A stretch of DNA of 64,000 nt from Bradyrhizobium sp. 190 (lineage in GTDB: Bacteria; Pseudomonadota; Alphaproteobacteria; Rhizobiales; Xanthobacteraceae): assembly GCF_023073415.1 (NCBI RefSeq), contig NZ_JADPJL010000008.1, positions 124,001-188,000 on the forward strand. The letters are read 5' to 3'. The position numbers and the translations under genes were made by a program. The notes beneath the pieces are model-generated. The model had not been told where the DNA came from and ran no database searches. It saw only the letters and a program-made list of their open reading frames with translations. Of the stretch, positions 52,198 to 61,125 are shown in pieces. Each line of letters begins with the position of its first letter. Position 1 is the stretch's first letter.

Positions 52198-52895
52198 TGG
52201 CCGAGCGCGCGCATCTCGACTGGTTTCGCGAAAGGCTCGCGGCTTCCAAAGCGATCGAGCCGACGGATCCCGCGCCGATCCTGGCGTGGCGGGACGAGCG
52301 CTGCCGGGCGATCCGCTTCGAGGCCGAGTTGATCGGACTCGATGACGTTCGGGGCTGGTCGCGAGACGCGCAAGGCAATGTGCGGCACAAGTCCGGGCAG
52401 TTTTTCGGGGTCGAGGGCGTACGTGTCGAAAGCGGCGACCTGCGCGAGGTCGCCTCGTGGGACCAGCCGATCTACACCCAGCCCGAAGGCGGTATCCTCG
52501 GACTGGTCGCCCGCGAGACGCCGGATAGTGGCGTCCAGTTTCTGTTGTACGCCAAGGCCGAGCCGGGCAACGTCGGCGTGCTCCAGCTCTCTCCCTCCGT
52601 TCAAAGCACGTGGTCCAATATCAGGCGCGCGCATGGTGGAAAGCTGTCCCCGATGCTGGAGGTGCTCACCGCCAAGGCCGGGGTTCGTATCATTTACCGG
52701 GCAGAGCACAATGAAGAGGGCGGCCGGTTCTGGCGCAAGTCGAACGAGAACATCATCGTGTTTGTCGACGATGAGAGCGTGATCGAGTCCGACATGGCGA
52801 TGTTTTGCTGGGCGAGTCTTGGCCAGATCAAGGAGCTTGCCTTGATCGACAACGTGCTGAACCCCTTCGTAAGGACGATCATCGCGCCGTTGTAG
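52197..52895 (+). CDS. Single-domain NDP-hexose 2,3-dehydratase family protein
   Basis: This protein of 232 residues matches one unit of the NDP-hexose 2,3-dehydratase family (EvaA/TylX3/SpnO). Family features are VRHKSGQFFGVEGVRVES, DQPIYTQPEGGILGLVARE, FLLYAKAEPGNVGVLQLSP and VQSTWSNIRRAHGGK. Characterised members are about 450-490 residues and consist of two such units; this gene encodes only one, with a clean start (overlapping the aminotransferase stop) and a C-terminal part (ESDMAMFCWASLGQIKELAL) that is not a frameshift remnant. If active, it removes water from dTDP-4-keto-6-deoxyglucose to give the 2,6-dideoxy-3,4-diketo sugar, possibly as a dimer. Confidence 0.85.
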   Translation: MAERAHLDWFRERLAASKAIEPTDPAPILAWRDERCRAIRFEAELIGLDDVRGWSRDAQGNVRHKSGQFFGVEGVRVESGDLREVASWDQPIYTQPEGGILGLVARETPDSGVQFLLYAKAEPGNVGVLQLSPSVQSTWSNIRRAHGGKLSPMLEVLTAKAGVRIIYRAEHNEEGGRFWRKSNENIIVFVDDESVIESDMAMFCWASLGQIKELALIDNVLNPFVRTIIAPL

Positions 52896-52919
52896 TTCGG
52901 GGAACGGGCCTGCGTCCGG

Positions 52920-53711
52920 TCAGCGTGCCTTCGAAAACAGGTATGTTTCGGTCGTCGAGCGATGGCCTGTCACCTCGGATACGTCATAGGGAATGCAGGG
53001 CCATTCGCGCTGCAGCCGAAGCCCGGCGTTCCGGCAAACCGACATCAATTCGCTCTTGCCGAAGACGATCTCGACGACCGGCGCACCATAGGCGAACTTT
53101 CGCAAGTATGTGGTCTGATGATCGTCGAATACCGGCACGGTGTGCAGCACGCAGTACCGCCCGGCCACGCGTGCTGCTTCGCGGATCGCCTCCTGATAGT
53201 CGATGATGTGCATCAGCGATACGCCGTTGAAGACGATGTCGAATGCATCGTCCGGATAGGGCAGCCGGGTCGCGTCGGCGACCTCGAACGTATCAGACGG
53301 ATAGCGGGAATGCGCGCGCGCGATCATCGCTTCCGAATAGTCGATGCCGGTATAGCGCACGCCGCCGGGGACGAGACGTGCGAAGACTTCGGAATAATAA
53401 CCGCTACCGCTGCCGACTTCGAGCAGGCGGGCATCGGCGAGGCCGGTCGCAGCAACGGCCTCCGCCGCGACGGCGAAATCGAGCCGCGGTTCGCCGTTCT
53501 TCATGTCGGCAATCAGGCTCCGATAGGCGCGTTCCTGGCGAGCCACGGTGCGCGCCGCAAGCCAGCCGCTCGATGATGCGGCTGCATTGCGAGCATCCTC
53601 CACGCCGCCAAGCACCTTATAGTCGGTCGAGGTCAGAACATGTCGGCGCAGGATCGGCGTCGCCTTGACCACGTGCTTGCCGACCTGCCTGACGATGCGG
53701 GGTAGCTTCAT
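52920..53711 (-). CDS. Class I SAM-dependent methyltransferase
   Basis: This 263-residue protein has ARLLEVGSGSGYYSEVFAR (SAM motif I), YTGIDYSEAMIARAHSRY, then FEVADATRLPYPDDAFDIVF, the classical class I order. The N-terminal 70 residues are basic and of no clear family. Its start overlaps the stop of the upstream glycosyltransferase by 4 bp, so the two are coupled. It is the last gene of the minus-strand operon that includes rfbB, the polymerase and UDP-xylose synthase, and faces the 2,3-dehydratase gene. The acceptor is unknown. Confidence 0.87.
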   Translation of the reverse strand: MKLPRIVRQVGKHVVKATPILRRHVLTSTDYKVLGGVEDARNAAASSSGWLAARTVARQERAYRSLIADMKNGEPRLDFAVAAEAVAATGLADARLLEVGSGSGYYSEVFARLVPGGVRYTGIDYSEAMIARAHSRYPSDTFEVADATRLPYPDDAFDIVFNGVSLMHIIDYQEAIREAARVAGRYCVLHTVPVFDDHQTTYLRKFAYGAPVVEIVFGKSELMSVCRNAGLRLQREWPCIPYDVSEVTGHRSTTETYLFSKAR

Positions 53712-54901
53712 CGCGGCTTCCGCAGGGTTTCAACGAAACCAAGGATCTCCGCGGCGCGATGGCGATAGGTATGTTGCGCCATGGTTCTCGCCTGGCCCGC
53801 ACAGGCAATCGTATTGCGACCATCGGTATCGTCGATCGCGCGACCGATGACCTCAAGACAATCTTCAACCGAGCGCCATACCGCGACCTCGCGGTCCGGT
53901 GCGAACAGGGTGTGCAGATTGTCCTTGAAATCGGTCAGCAGGAACGCGCCGACGCCGGTGGCCTCGAACAGCCGCATGTTTCCGGCTTCCCGCCCGGCCA
54001 TGTCGATGTGGGAATTGAGCGTGATCTTCGAGCGCCGCAGCGCCTGATACATCTCGGCGCCCCAGACTTCGCCCTGAAAGCAGCGATGCAGCGGGGAGGA
54101 GGCTGGCAGCGTCTGCGGCGGGTTGCCGAACAGCTTGAGATCGTAACGTTCGGCGACCGCCCCGAGCAGGGCGATCCGCTGTTGGTGGTCCGGCGATACC
54201 GTGCCGACAAAGGAAACCTCGATGTCCAGGGCGGGCGTCGGCGGCAGCGCTTCGAGAATGGCGGGTTCGAACGCCAGATGATTGACTTCCGCCCGTACAC
54301 CGAGACGGCGGAAGAAATCCACCGTCGCGAACAGTTGCGACATCATCAGATCGTAGACGGACCAATCCACGCCGCGGGACGGCGCAATCCCGATCTGCCC
54401 GATCAGGATGGGGTTGCCGATCGTCTTGATGCGCCGCATCAGCCTGGGGTCGACGTGGAAGGTGTCCTGGTTGAGCACCGCGTCTGGTTTGAATTCCTCG
54501 ATCTGGGCCAGCAGGATGGCCTCGGCCTGTGCGTCGAGGCTGGGACTGAGCCCGACCTTACGGGCCAACGGTCGCAGCATCGGCTTTAGCGGCGTCACGG
54601 CACGTTGCAGCCAGGCTGGAAGCGAGGTGCTTCCGCTCGGAGTGGCGGGCCCCGCCGATTCGACGGCCATCCCGTGCTCGCGCGCCCATGCCGTCTGTAG
54701 CCAGGCATTGTTGACGTGTATCTCTGCCGCCGAGTGGCCGAGTGCGGCAAAGTTCCGCGAATAGAAATCGGCGACGCCGAACAGGCTGGCATTTCGCGCC
54801 GCCATCTGGGCCGCGTAACCGGCGCTTCCGAGTCCTGGCTGGCGGCGATACAGCCAGCTCAGGAAACGCGGGTAGTCCGCATTGAGCACCAGGATGCGCA
54901 T
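53708..54901 (-). CDS. Glycosyltransferase, CgeB-like (GT-B)
   Basis: This 397-residue protein looks like a CgeB-type GT-B glycosyltransferase. It starts with RILVLNADYPRFLSWLYRRQ, has ALNQDTFHVDPRLM-type content (AVLNQDTFHVDPRLMRRIK) and in the C-terminal half VSFVGTVSPDHQQRIALLG, MYQALRRSKITLNSHIDMAG and NMRLFEATGVGAFLLTDFKD, the CgeB signature with the sugar-binding Glu. It is 6 bp from rfbB upstream and overlaps the methyltransferase downstream. It would transfer a sugar in the cytoplasm to the growing repeat unit. Confidence 0.85.
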   Translation of the reverse strand: MRILVLNADYPRFLSWLYRRQPGLGSAGYAAQMAARNASLFGVADFYSRNFAALGHSAAEIHVNNAWLQTAWAREHGMAVESAGPATPSGSTSLPAWLQRAVTPLKPMLRPLARKVGLSPSLDAQAEAILLAQIEEFKPDAVLNQDTFHVDPRLMRRIKTIGNPILIGQIGIAPSRGVDWSVYDLMMSQLFATVDFFRRLGVRAEVNHLAFEPAILEALPPTPALDIEVSFVGTVSPDHQQRIALLGAVAERYDLKLFGNPPQTLPASSPLHRCFQGEVWGAEMYQALRRSKITLNSHIDMAGREAGNMRLFEATGVGAFLLTDFKDNLHTLFAPDREVAVWRSVEDCLEVIGRAIDDTDGRNTIACAGQARTMAQHTYRHRAAEILGFVETLRKPR

Positions 54902-54907
54902 GAATGG

Positions 54908-56020
54908 CTAGACCGCGCGCCGGAAGCCGTAATTCTTGTCGATCCACGCCTTGTAGGCGCCGCTGGTGACGTCACGCCACCATGGCTCGTGGTCGAGATA
55001 CCATTGCACGGTCTGCTTCAGTCCGCTCTCGAAACCGACGCTGCAGCGGCTGCCGAGTTCGGTCGCGAGCTTGCTGGCGTCGATCGCATAACGGTGATCG
55101 TGGCCGGGACGGTCCGTCACATAGGTGATGAGCGTGCGGCAGGAGCCGGCGCTAGCTGTGGGACAGGACGGAAAGCGCGAGGCGAGGCGAGGGTCGGCTG
55201 CGAAGGCGGCATCGATCGTATCGCAGATCAGGCCCACCACGTCGCGGTTGTTGCGCTCGTTGCCGCCGCCGACATTGTAGGTTTCGCCGGTGCGGCCGCG
55301 CTCGATCACGTTGATCAGGGCGTCGCAATGATCTGATACGTGCAGCCAGTCGCGGACATTGGAGCCGTCCCCGTAGACCGGCAGCGGCTTGCCTTCCAGC
55401 GCATGGATGATCATCAGTGGAATGAGTTTTTCCGGGTGCTGATAGGGGCCGTAATTGTTGGAGCAGTTCGTGATCAGCGCCGGCATGCCATAGGTCGCGA
55501 CAAAGGCGCGGACCAGGTGATCGCTTCCGGCCTTGCTCGCCGCGTAAGGCGAGTTCGGACGATAAAGCGAGGATTCCGTGAAGGCGGGATCAGTCGCGCC
55601 GAGCGAGCCATAGACTTCGTCGGTCGAAACGTGGAGAAATCGCGCCTCATCGAGCATCGCCGCCGCGCGCCAGCAATCGAGCGCCGCCTGCAGAAGCGTG
55701 AACGTGCCGAGCACGTTGGTCTGCAGAAACGCCTCCGGATCGCTGATCGAGCGGTCGACATGCGACTCGGCAGCGAGATGCGCCACGCGGGAGAATTTAC
55801 GTTCGTCGAACAGGCGCTGCATCAGCGCCGCGTCGCCGATGTCGCCCTTCACGAACTGGATACGGCGATCGGCAATCAGCGGCTCCAGGCTGCGGACATT
55901 GGCCGCATAGGTCATGGCATCGACCACGGTCAGTCGGTCGGCCGGCCGCGCGGCTAGCCATGCGTGCACCAGGTTCTGGCCGATAAAGCCCGCGCCGCCG
56001 GTGATCAGAACGCTTTGCAT
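54908..56020 (-). CDS. rfbB: dTDP-glucose 4,6-dehydratase
   Basis: This 370-residue extended SDR has the NAD motif [55 protein letters not shown] with the catalytic Asp-Glu, and YAASKAGSDHLVRAF with the Tyr-x-x-x-Lys. It converts dTDP-glucose to dTDP-4-keto-6-deoxyglucose, the branch point for the WecE-like, reductase, aminotransferase and 2,3-dehydratase products encoded nearby. A short insertion relative to most family members lies before RPGHDHRYAIDA. No rfbC or rfbD is present in the window, so L-rhamnose synthesis is not complete here. The ATG at 56020 begins the conserved N-terminus. Confidence 0.96.
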   Translation of the reverse strand: MQSVLITGGAGFIGQNLVHAWLAARPADRLTVVDAMTYAANVRSLEPLIADRRIQFVKGDIGDAALMQRLFDERKFSRVAHLAAESHVDRSISDPEAFLQTNVLGTFTLLQAALDCWRAAAMLDEARFLHVSTDEVYGSLGATDPAFTESSLYRPNSPYAASKAGSDHLVRAFVATYGMPALITNCSNNYGPYQHPEKLIPLMIIHALEGKPLPVYGDGSNVRDWLHVSDHCDALINVIERGRTGETYNVGGGNERNNRDVVGLICDTIDAAFAADPRLASRFPSCPTASAGSCRTLITYVTDRPGHDHRYAIDASKLATELGSRCSVGFESGLKQTVQWYLDHEPWWRDVTSGAYKAWIDKNYGFRRAV

Positions 56021-56033
56021 CGAAACCCTCCGG

Positions 56034-57368
56034 TCACGTAGCCGCAGCTTCGATCTTCCGATCGAACATCGTGCGCGGCATGATGTACCACAGCAGAAAC
56101 AGGAACCCGGCGCCATGTGTCAACAATGCCGTCGTAAAGGGCACATTGAGAAAGGTCTGGGGAAGCAGTGCTGCCGAGATCAGCACGAATCCCGGCGGCA
56201 GTCCGGCCGACGCACGGTTGCCGAGCGCGATCACGAGCCCGCATGCCAGCGCCGCCAGCGGCGCGAGATACAGTCCGACCGAGGCGATACCCTCTGTCGC
56301 AAACATAGACGCGTTGATGTTGCCGATCTGGTAAGTCTTTTCCATCACGAGCGATAGCTGCTCCTGATAGGGACAACTCATCAACGGCTTCAGGAAGGAT
56401 ATTTGGCAGAACCAGGTCAGCGGGTGACTTGAGAAGAAGTCGTTGTAGATGTCCATGGCGCTGGATGGGGTCGCCATCATTCGGATATTCACCAGGCCGA
56501 AATAATGCTGTGTATAGCGGTTGAGGTACGCTGCCATCAGGATCACGCCGAGAAGCATGGGCAAGAGAATCGACAGGATGGTTGCAGCTCTGGGCTCGAA
56601 AATCCTCGAAAGCACCAGCAACATAACGACCCACGCCGTCGAAAACAGCGCAAATTTGCTGAGCGTGATCGGATAGAACAGCAGCATCAGGAGGAGCGGT
56701 ACGGCAGCCCACCAGCGGCGATTGAGCGCCAGATAACAGGCGCAGGCGAACGGCAGCAGCACGGTGGACAGAATTCCGGTCAGGTAACGTACCGGCGCCG
56801 GAAAGTTGAGTTCGTTGCGAAAATCGTAGATCTGCCTGATCGACACCAGTCTGAAATTGTAGAATGAGGCCGCGACGATCGTGCCCAGCGCCAGAACCAG
56901 AATGAACATCAGAAGGTATTCGAGGGCGCGAGGCGACAGCACGTACATCTGTTTGGCGGGCGCCCTGACGAGGAGAGCGGGAAGCAGAAACAGCACCGCC
57001 GAAGCGGCGGCCGAAAGGCCCGCCAGCCGGTGATCGTAGTTGAATTTGGAGAAGTTGTTGAGCCAGATGAAGCCGAGCACCATCGTGAACAGGCTAAAGC
57101 CGACGAAGTAGCCAAAGCTGAAGCGGGCGAATATGAAAAACAGCGAGACGGTAGAAAACGCTCCGACCGCAGCAATCGCGTAGTTAGCCCGCGCAGCGTC
57201 GTACAACATGTACGACTGCCAATGCGCAACCTGTACCAGCGAGGTGCAGCAAATGACGATGTGAAGGCATACCAGCACGTACAGGCTGAAGCGCGAGCCG
57301 GATGCCAGCCGAATGCGTTCCATAATGTCCGGAGCGCGCTTGCTTTCTGACGAATGCATCATGGACAT
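56034..57368 (-). CDS. Polytopic membrane protein, possible O-antigen polymerase (Wzy-like)
   Basis: This 444-residue protein has about 11-12 hydrophobic segments (YVLVCLHIVICCTSLVQVA is the first; SLFTMVLGFIWLNNF, YLLMFILVLALGTIVAASF follow) and a larger periplasmic loop of about 70 residues near residue 300-350 (YNDFFSSHPLTWFCQISFLK). This topology fits a Wzy polymerase, a family with little sequence conservation. It lies between UDP-xylose synthase and rfbB in one operon. A ligase or an unrelated membrane protein cannot be excluded. Confidence 0.7.
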   Translation of the reverse strand: MSMMHSSESKRAPDIMERIRLASGSRFSLYVLVCLHIVICCTSLVQVAHWQSYMLYDAARANYAIAAVGAFSTVSLFFIFARFSFGYFVGFSLFTMVLGFIWLNNFSKFNYDHRLAGLSAAASAVLFLLPALLVRAPAKQMYVLSPRALEYLLMFILVLALGTIVAASFYNFRLVSIRQIYDFRNELNFPAPVRYLTGILSTVLLPFACACYLALNRRWWAAVPLLLMLLFYPITLSKFALFSTAWVVMLLVLSRIFEPRAATILSILLPMLLGVILMAAYLNRYTQHYFGLVNIRMMATPSSAMDIYNDFFSSHPLTWFCQISFLKPLMSCPYQEQLSLVMEKTYQIGNINASMFATEGIASVGLYLAPLAALACGLVIALGNRASAGLPPGFVLISAALLPQTFLNVPFTTALLTHGAGFLFLLWYIMPRTMFDRKIEAAAT

Positions 57369-57414
57369 CGCGCCGCCACGCGAGGTGATAACTGAAACGA
57401 TTGGCTTTCTCTGA

Positions 57415-58380
57415 CTACGACAGTTCGAGCGAGCGCCTGAAATAGGCGATGGTTTCCTTCAGACCATCGGCGAGCGCTACCTTCGGTTCCCAATTCAGCA
57501 GCGCCTTCGCCTTGGAGAGATCGGGCTGGCGTTGCCGCGGATCATCCTGCGGCAGCGGCTTGAAAATGAGCTTCGAGCGCGAGTCCGTATAACTGATCAC
57601 TTTCTCGGCCAGTTCCAGAATGGTGAATTCCGAATTGTTGCCGAGATTGATCGGTCCGGTGCAATCTTCGCCGGTCAGCATCAGCCGGGTAATTGCCTCG
57701 ACGAGGTCGTCGACATAGCAGAACGAGCGGCTTTGGCCGCCGTCGCCGAACACGGTGATCGGGTCGCCCTTCAACGCCTGGACGATGAAGGATGAAACGA
57801 CCCGGCCGTCGTTCGGCTGCATCCGCGGACCATAGGTATTGAAGATGCGCGCAACCTTGATCGGCAGGGCATGTTGCCGCCAATAGTCGAAAAACAGGGT
57901 CTCGGCGCAGCGCTTGCCCTCGTCGTAACACGAACGAATCCCGATCGGATTGACGTTGCCCCAGTAATCCTCGGTCTGCGGATGGATCAGGGGATCGCCA
58001 TAGACCTCGCTGGTCGAGGCCTGAAAGATCGGGGCCCGCAGACGTTTGGCGAGACCGAGCATGTTGATCGCGCCATGCACGCTGGTCTTGGTGGTCTGCA
58101 CCGGATCGCGCTGGTAGTGGATCGGCGAGGCTGGGCAGGCCAGGTTGAAGATCGCATCGACCTCGATGTAGAGCGGAAACGTCACGTCGTGCCGGATCGC
58201 TTCGAACATCGGGTTGGACAGCAGGTGGGCAATGTTCTTGCGGCTGCCGGTGAAGTAGTTGTCCGCACACACCACTTCCGCGCCCGCGGCGAGCAGCCGT
58301 TCACTCAGGTGGGATCCGATGAACCCTGCGCCGCCGGTGACGAGGATGCGGCTGTCTTTGTAGTTTCGGTCAAAAGCCAT
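57415..58380 (-). CDS. UDP-glucuronate decarboxylase (UDP-xylose synthase)
   Basis: This 321-residue extended SDR has [19 protein letters not shown], then [20 protein letters not shown], the [20 protein letters not shown] stretch and [15 protein letters not shown] with the catalytic Tyr and Lys. The CPASPIHYQ and [13 protein letters not shown] motifs are diagnostic of UDP-xylose synthase. It oxidises UDP-glucuronate to UDP-4-keto and decarboxylates it to UDP-xylose. ATG 58380 is used; the longer frame adds an unsupported N-terminus. It is the first gene of the minus-strand operon reaching to 52920. Confidence 0.95.
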   Translation of the reverse strand: MAFDRNYKDSRILVTGGAGFIGSHLSERLLAAGAEVVCADNYFTGSRKNIAHLLSNPMFEAIRHDVTFPLYIEVDAIFNLACPASPIHYQRDPVQTTKTSVHGAINMLGLAKRLRAPIFQASTSEVYGDPLIHPQTEDYWGNVNPIGIRSCYDEGKRCAETLFFDYWRQHALPIKVARIFNTYGPRMQPNDGRVVSSFIVQALKGDPITVFGDGGQSRSFCYVDDLVEAITRLMLTGEDCTGPINLGNNSEFTILELAEKVISYTDSRSKLIFKPLPQDDPRQRQPDLSKAKALLNWEPKVALADGLKETIAYFRRSLELS

Positions 58381-58769
58381 CGTGATTCCCGGGGTTGCCG
58401 CTTCGAGCGGCTGGCTTGCTTCACGTCCTGTGACGGGGCAGCCGAGTGGTATCGGCAACGGCAAAGTTCGCCAATAGCATTGTCCGTGAGAGAGGTGTCA
58501 TAATACCGTAATCCCCGGTTAAGTCCCTGAAGGAACTGCTCACTCGTCCTTGCAGCGAGGCGAAATACAGGTGTCCCCCAATAGGTAGCGAACCGCGCTC
58601 GACCTGGACTAGCGCCGCGAGCTCCTGGCTGGTTTCAATCGCGCTGGTTGCGTAGACGGCCAGGCCGGTTGCCCTGAGGGACCGGCAGGCGGCTGATGGG
58701 GACTACGCTCACTATCCGGTTTCGGAACCGCGCGCGGGGCCCGCGAATCCGAAACCGTTTCAGCGGTCA
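58381..58769. other. 389-bp intergenic region
   Basis: This gap lies between UDP-xylose synthase and the glycosyltransferase gene, both on the minus strand. It holds a strong hairpin at 58717-58757 (listed separately) and must hold the promoter for the UDP-xylose synthase operon. I see no credible small gene. Confidence 0.5.
58717..58757 (-). terminator. Long hairpin downstream of the glycosyltransferase gene
   Basis: The bases CGGTTTCGGA (58717-58726) and TCCGAAACCG (58748-58757) are an exact 10-bp inverted pair; the loop itself is GC-rich and partly self-complementary. It starts 13 bp downstream of the minus-strand stop at 58770, a terminator position, but lacks a clear T-run. Confidence 0.5.
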
Positions 58770-59519
58770 TCAGAACTCCCGGCGCTTCAGCCAGGCGCGC
58801 GCGCTCCAATGCGCGAAGCACCAGGCGGATTTGATCGGCGGAAGCTGCTCCACGTTGCGGTAGATGTGCCAGACCCAGCCGGCGGACCGCAGCGGGCGGC
58901 TGGAGACCGATGCGCCCCGCACGCGGTAGCGGGCGAGGTCCTCGTTGAGCCCATGGGCGGCGTGTCCCGGCTTGAGGATACTCAGCCAGAGGCAGAAATC
59001 GTCATACGGTTCGTTCTTCATGGCAATGTTGCCCGCGATGTCGCGGTCGACGAGCGCCGTCAGGGTGGCGATCGAGGTGTTCTTGAGCAACTGCTCGTAG
59101 GTTAACGAGGCCGGCACCTCGATCAGGCGGCCGGTGACCGATCCCGTCTCGTTGATGCGGCGAAACGCCGTGTAGCTCAGCGCCGCACGCTTCGCCTGCG
59201 CGAAGGCGATCTGCCGTTCGAGCTTGGCGGGCAGCCACAAATCGTCGCTGTCGAGAAACGCGATGAAGCGGCCCTGCGCCTGTTCGATTGCGGCCTGGCG
59301 GGCAAGCGCCGGGCCCCCGTTGCGGGCCTGGCGGATCAGCTTGACCCGCGGATCCTGCACCGCATGGCTTTCCACGATCGCGGCGGTCTGGTCGGTCGAA
59401 CAGTCATCGACGATCAACAGCTCCCAATCCGTCATGGTCTGGGCCTGAACGGAGGCGATGGTTTCGCCGATCAGCGACGCCACGTTCCACGACGGGGTGA
59501 TGATCGAAACGAGCGGCAT
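58770..59519 (-). CDS. Family 2 glycosyltransferase
   Basis: This 249-residue enzyme has the GT2 start VSIITPSWNVASLIGETIAS, the ELLIVDDCSTDQTAAIVES nucleotide-binding stretch, ARQAAIEQAQGRFIAFLDSD and the DxD region DSDDLWLPAKLERQ. The C-terminal part has YDDFCLWLSILKPGHAAHGL. It has no membrane helix. The ATG at 59519 has AAAGG upstream and the gene lies 11 bp downstream of the capsule-type gene's stop, so both form one unit. Donor and acceptor sugars are unknown. Confidence 0.92.
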   Translation of the reverse strand: MPLVSIITPSWNVASLIGETIASVQAQTMTDWELLIVDDCSTDQTAAIVESHAVQDPRVKLIRQARNGGPALARQAAIEQAQGRFIAFLDSDDLWLPAKLERQIAFAQAKRAALSYTAFRRINETGSVTGRLIEVPASLTYEQLLKNTSIATLTALVDRDIAGNIAMKNEPYDDFCLWLSILKPGHAAHGLNEDLARYRVRGASVSSRPLRSAGWVWHIYRNVEQLPPIKSAWCFAHWSARAWLKRREF

Positions 59520-59530
59520 GGAGAAGCCTT

Positions 59531-60937
59531 TCAATCCGCGCGGCGCGGTTCGGCGATCGCGGACAGCAGCGAAGCCGCAAACGTATCGAGCTGCTTGGGA
59601 TCGCTGATATAGAGTTCGCCTGGAAACGATTGCCGCCAGGCGGTTTCGAAATAGGGCGCGGTATCGGCAGGGTCGAACGGCGGCGCGGCCAGCGCGTCGC
59701 GAAGCCGCTGCGGAACGTCGGCAACGCGGTCGACGGCGAACACCAGCGGACAGGAGCGATAGAATGCATCGCCCATTACCACGACAGGCTTGCCGAGCAG
59801 CACGGCTTCGGCGCCCGATTTGCTGTTGACCGAGACAATCGCATCGGCGCGGCCAAGCACCGTGTAATTGTTGGTTTGCGGCGGCAGCAGAACGAAATTA
59901 TCAAAGCGGCGCGCAAGTTCGAACAGGCGGCCGGCCGGGATCGCGCCGATCTGGGCTGGATGCTCCTTCACCACGAGGACATGCGTATCCGGGATGGTGC
60001 GCAGCAGGAAATCGATGGTCGCGACCTGATCGAGATATTCCGGCGAGCGAAGCGTCAGCGCCATATCAGCCGGCACGTGCAGGGGGTAGTAGACAAACGG
60101 TCCGTCCGGCATTGGGCGATAAAGTTTCCGCAGCCGTGTCGCGCCGACCGCCATGGCGGCATGCGCGCGGGCATGGCGGAGGTTATGTCCGAACTCCTGA
60201 TGCTTGCCGAGTGCGAACTGGTCCCAGAGCTTCTCGACCAGGCGGCGCGCGTTCCGCGCGTTGGCGATCTTGTTGAATGCCGCCGAATATTGGTGGCGGT
60301 CCTTTTGCGGAATCACGATGGATTGCTGCCGCAAGGTGTCGTCGAGATAGGCGCGCACGTCAGCGGAGACCGCGTCCGCCGGCGTCCGCATCGTGTCGGG
60401 GGCGGCAAGGCTGTCCGGTGTGTAATAGAGTCTGCCGCGAAAGAACGACGGCTCGATGAACCAGTTCCGGACATCGCGTTTCTTCGCGGCGTAGAAGCAG
60501 GCGATCACCGAGAGGAATCCGCCGAGTTCCTGAACAGCCAACGCCTGCCGGCCCTCGGCCGCCAATCGATCGAGCACGACTTCCATCGCGTTGCTGTAGA
60601 TCATGAACCGCCGGCGCAGCGCGGCGGTATCGCGAATGCCAAAGGTGACGCGCTCATGGCTGAACAGGAAGTTCGTTCCATCCAGGCCGTAGTCAGCGAT
60701 CCGCGTAGCGAAGGCGCGCTGGTCTTCGACCGGGGGGCCGCCATGAAGGCCGGTCCGGTACATGTTGATGACGGAGATACCTTGCGCCTCCGCCATTTCC
60801 GCGCTGCGATCGTCAAAGGCGAGCAGTTGCACCTCGCATCCCGCCTGGCGCAAGCGCTGCGCCACGGGAATCCAGAACCTAGTCTGGTATTCGGCGAGGG
60901 TCGTGATCAGGATAACGTCGTCGTTGCGCGGCGGCAT
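59531..60937 (-). CDS. Capsule polysaccharide biosynthesis family protein (KpsC/KpsS-like)
   Basis: This 468-residue protein has the fold of the capsule synthesis/export family. Recognisable parts are GPFVYYPLHVPADMALTLRS, HVLVVKEHPAQIGAIPAGR, YTVLGRADAIVSVNSKSGAE and AVLLGKPVVVMGDAFYRSC, the usual SKSG/LGKP-GxxFY pattern. In capsule loci such proteins are Kdo or other glycosyltransferases that build the lipid linker. The ATG at 60937 is chosen; an extension to 61066 has no family content. It is divergent from pseG across 188 bp. It could alternatively be a glycosyltransferase for pseudaminic acid. Confidence 0.82.
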   Translation of the reverse strand: MPPRNDDVILITTLAEYQTRFWIPVAQRLRQAGCEVQLLAFDDRSAEMAEAQGISVINMYRTGLHGGPPVEDQRAFATRIADYGLDGTNFLFSHERVTFGIRDTAALRRRFMIYSNAMEVVLDRLAAEGRQALAVQELGGFLSVIACFYAAKKRDVRNWFIEPSFFRGRLYYTPDSLAAPDTMRTPADAVSADVRAYLDDTLRQQSIVIPQKDRHQYSAAFNKIANARNARRLVEKLWDQFALGKHQEFGHNLRHARAHAAMAVGATRLRKLYRPMPDGPFVYYPLHVPADMALTLRSPEYLDQVATIDFLLRTIPDTHVLVVKEHPAQIGAIPAGRLFELARRFDNFVLLPPQTNNYTVLGRADAIVSVNSKSGAEAVLLGKPVVVMGDAFYRSCPLVFAVDRVADVPQRLRDALAAPPFDPADTAPYFETAWRQSFPGELYISDPKQLDTFAASLLSAIAEPRRAD

Positions 60938-61125
60938 GCCTTGCCGAATGTTGCTTTGCTGGTGTCTGGGATTATAGAGTATAGCGCGATGGTTCAAGTG
61001 GCGCTCCGGCGCAGCCTGGACCGGACATTGGCGGCTGGTTCGTGGGTCAGCGGATAGCACGGCCATTGTAACGGGTCGACCTCTCCCGCAACCAAGCGTT
61101 CCGGATATAATCCAAGGCCAGTTTG

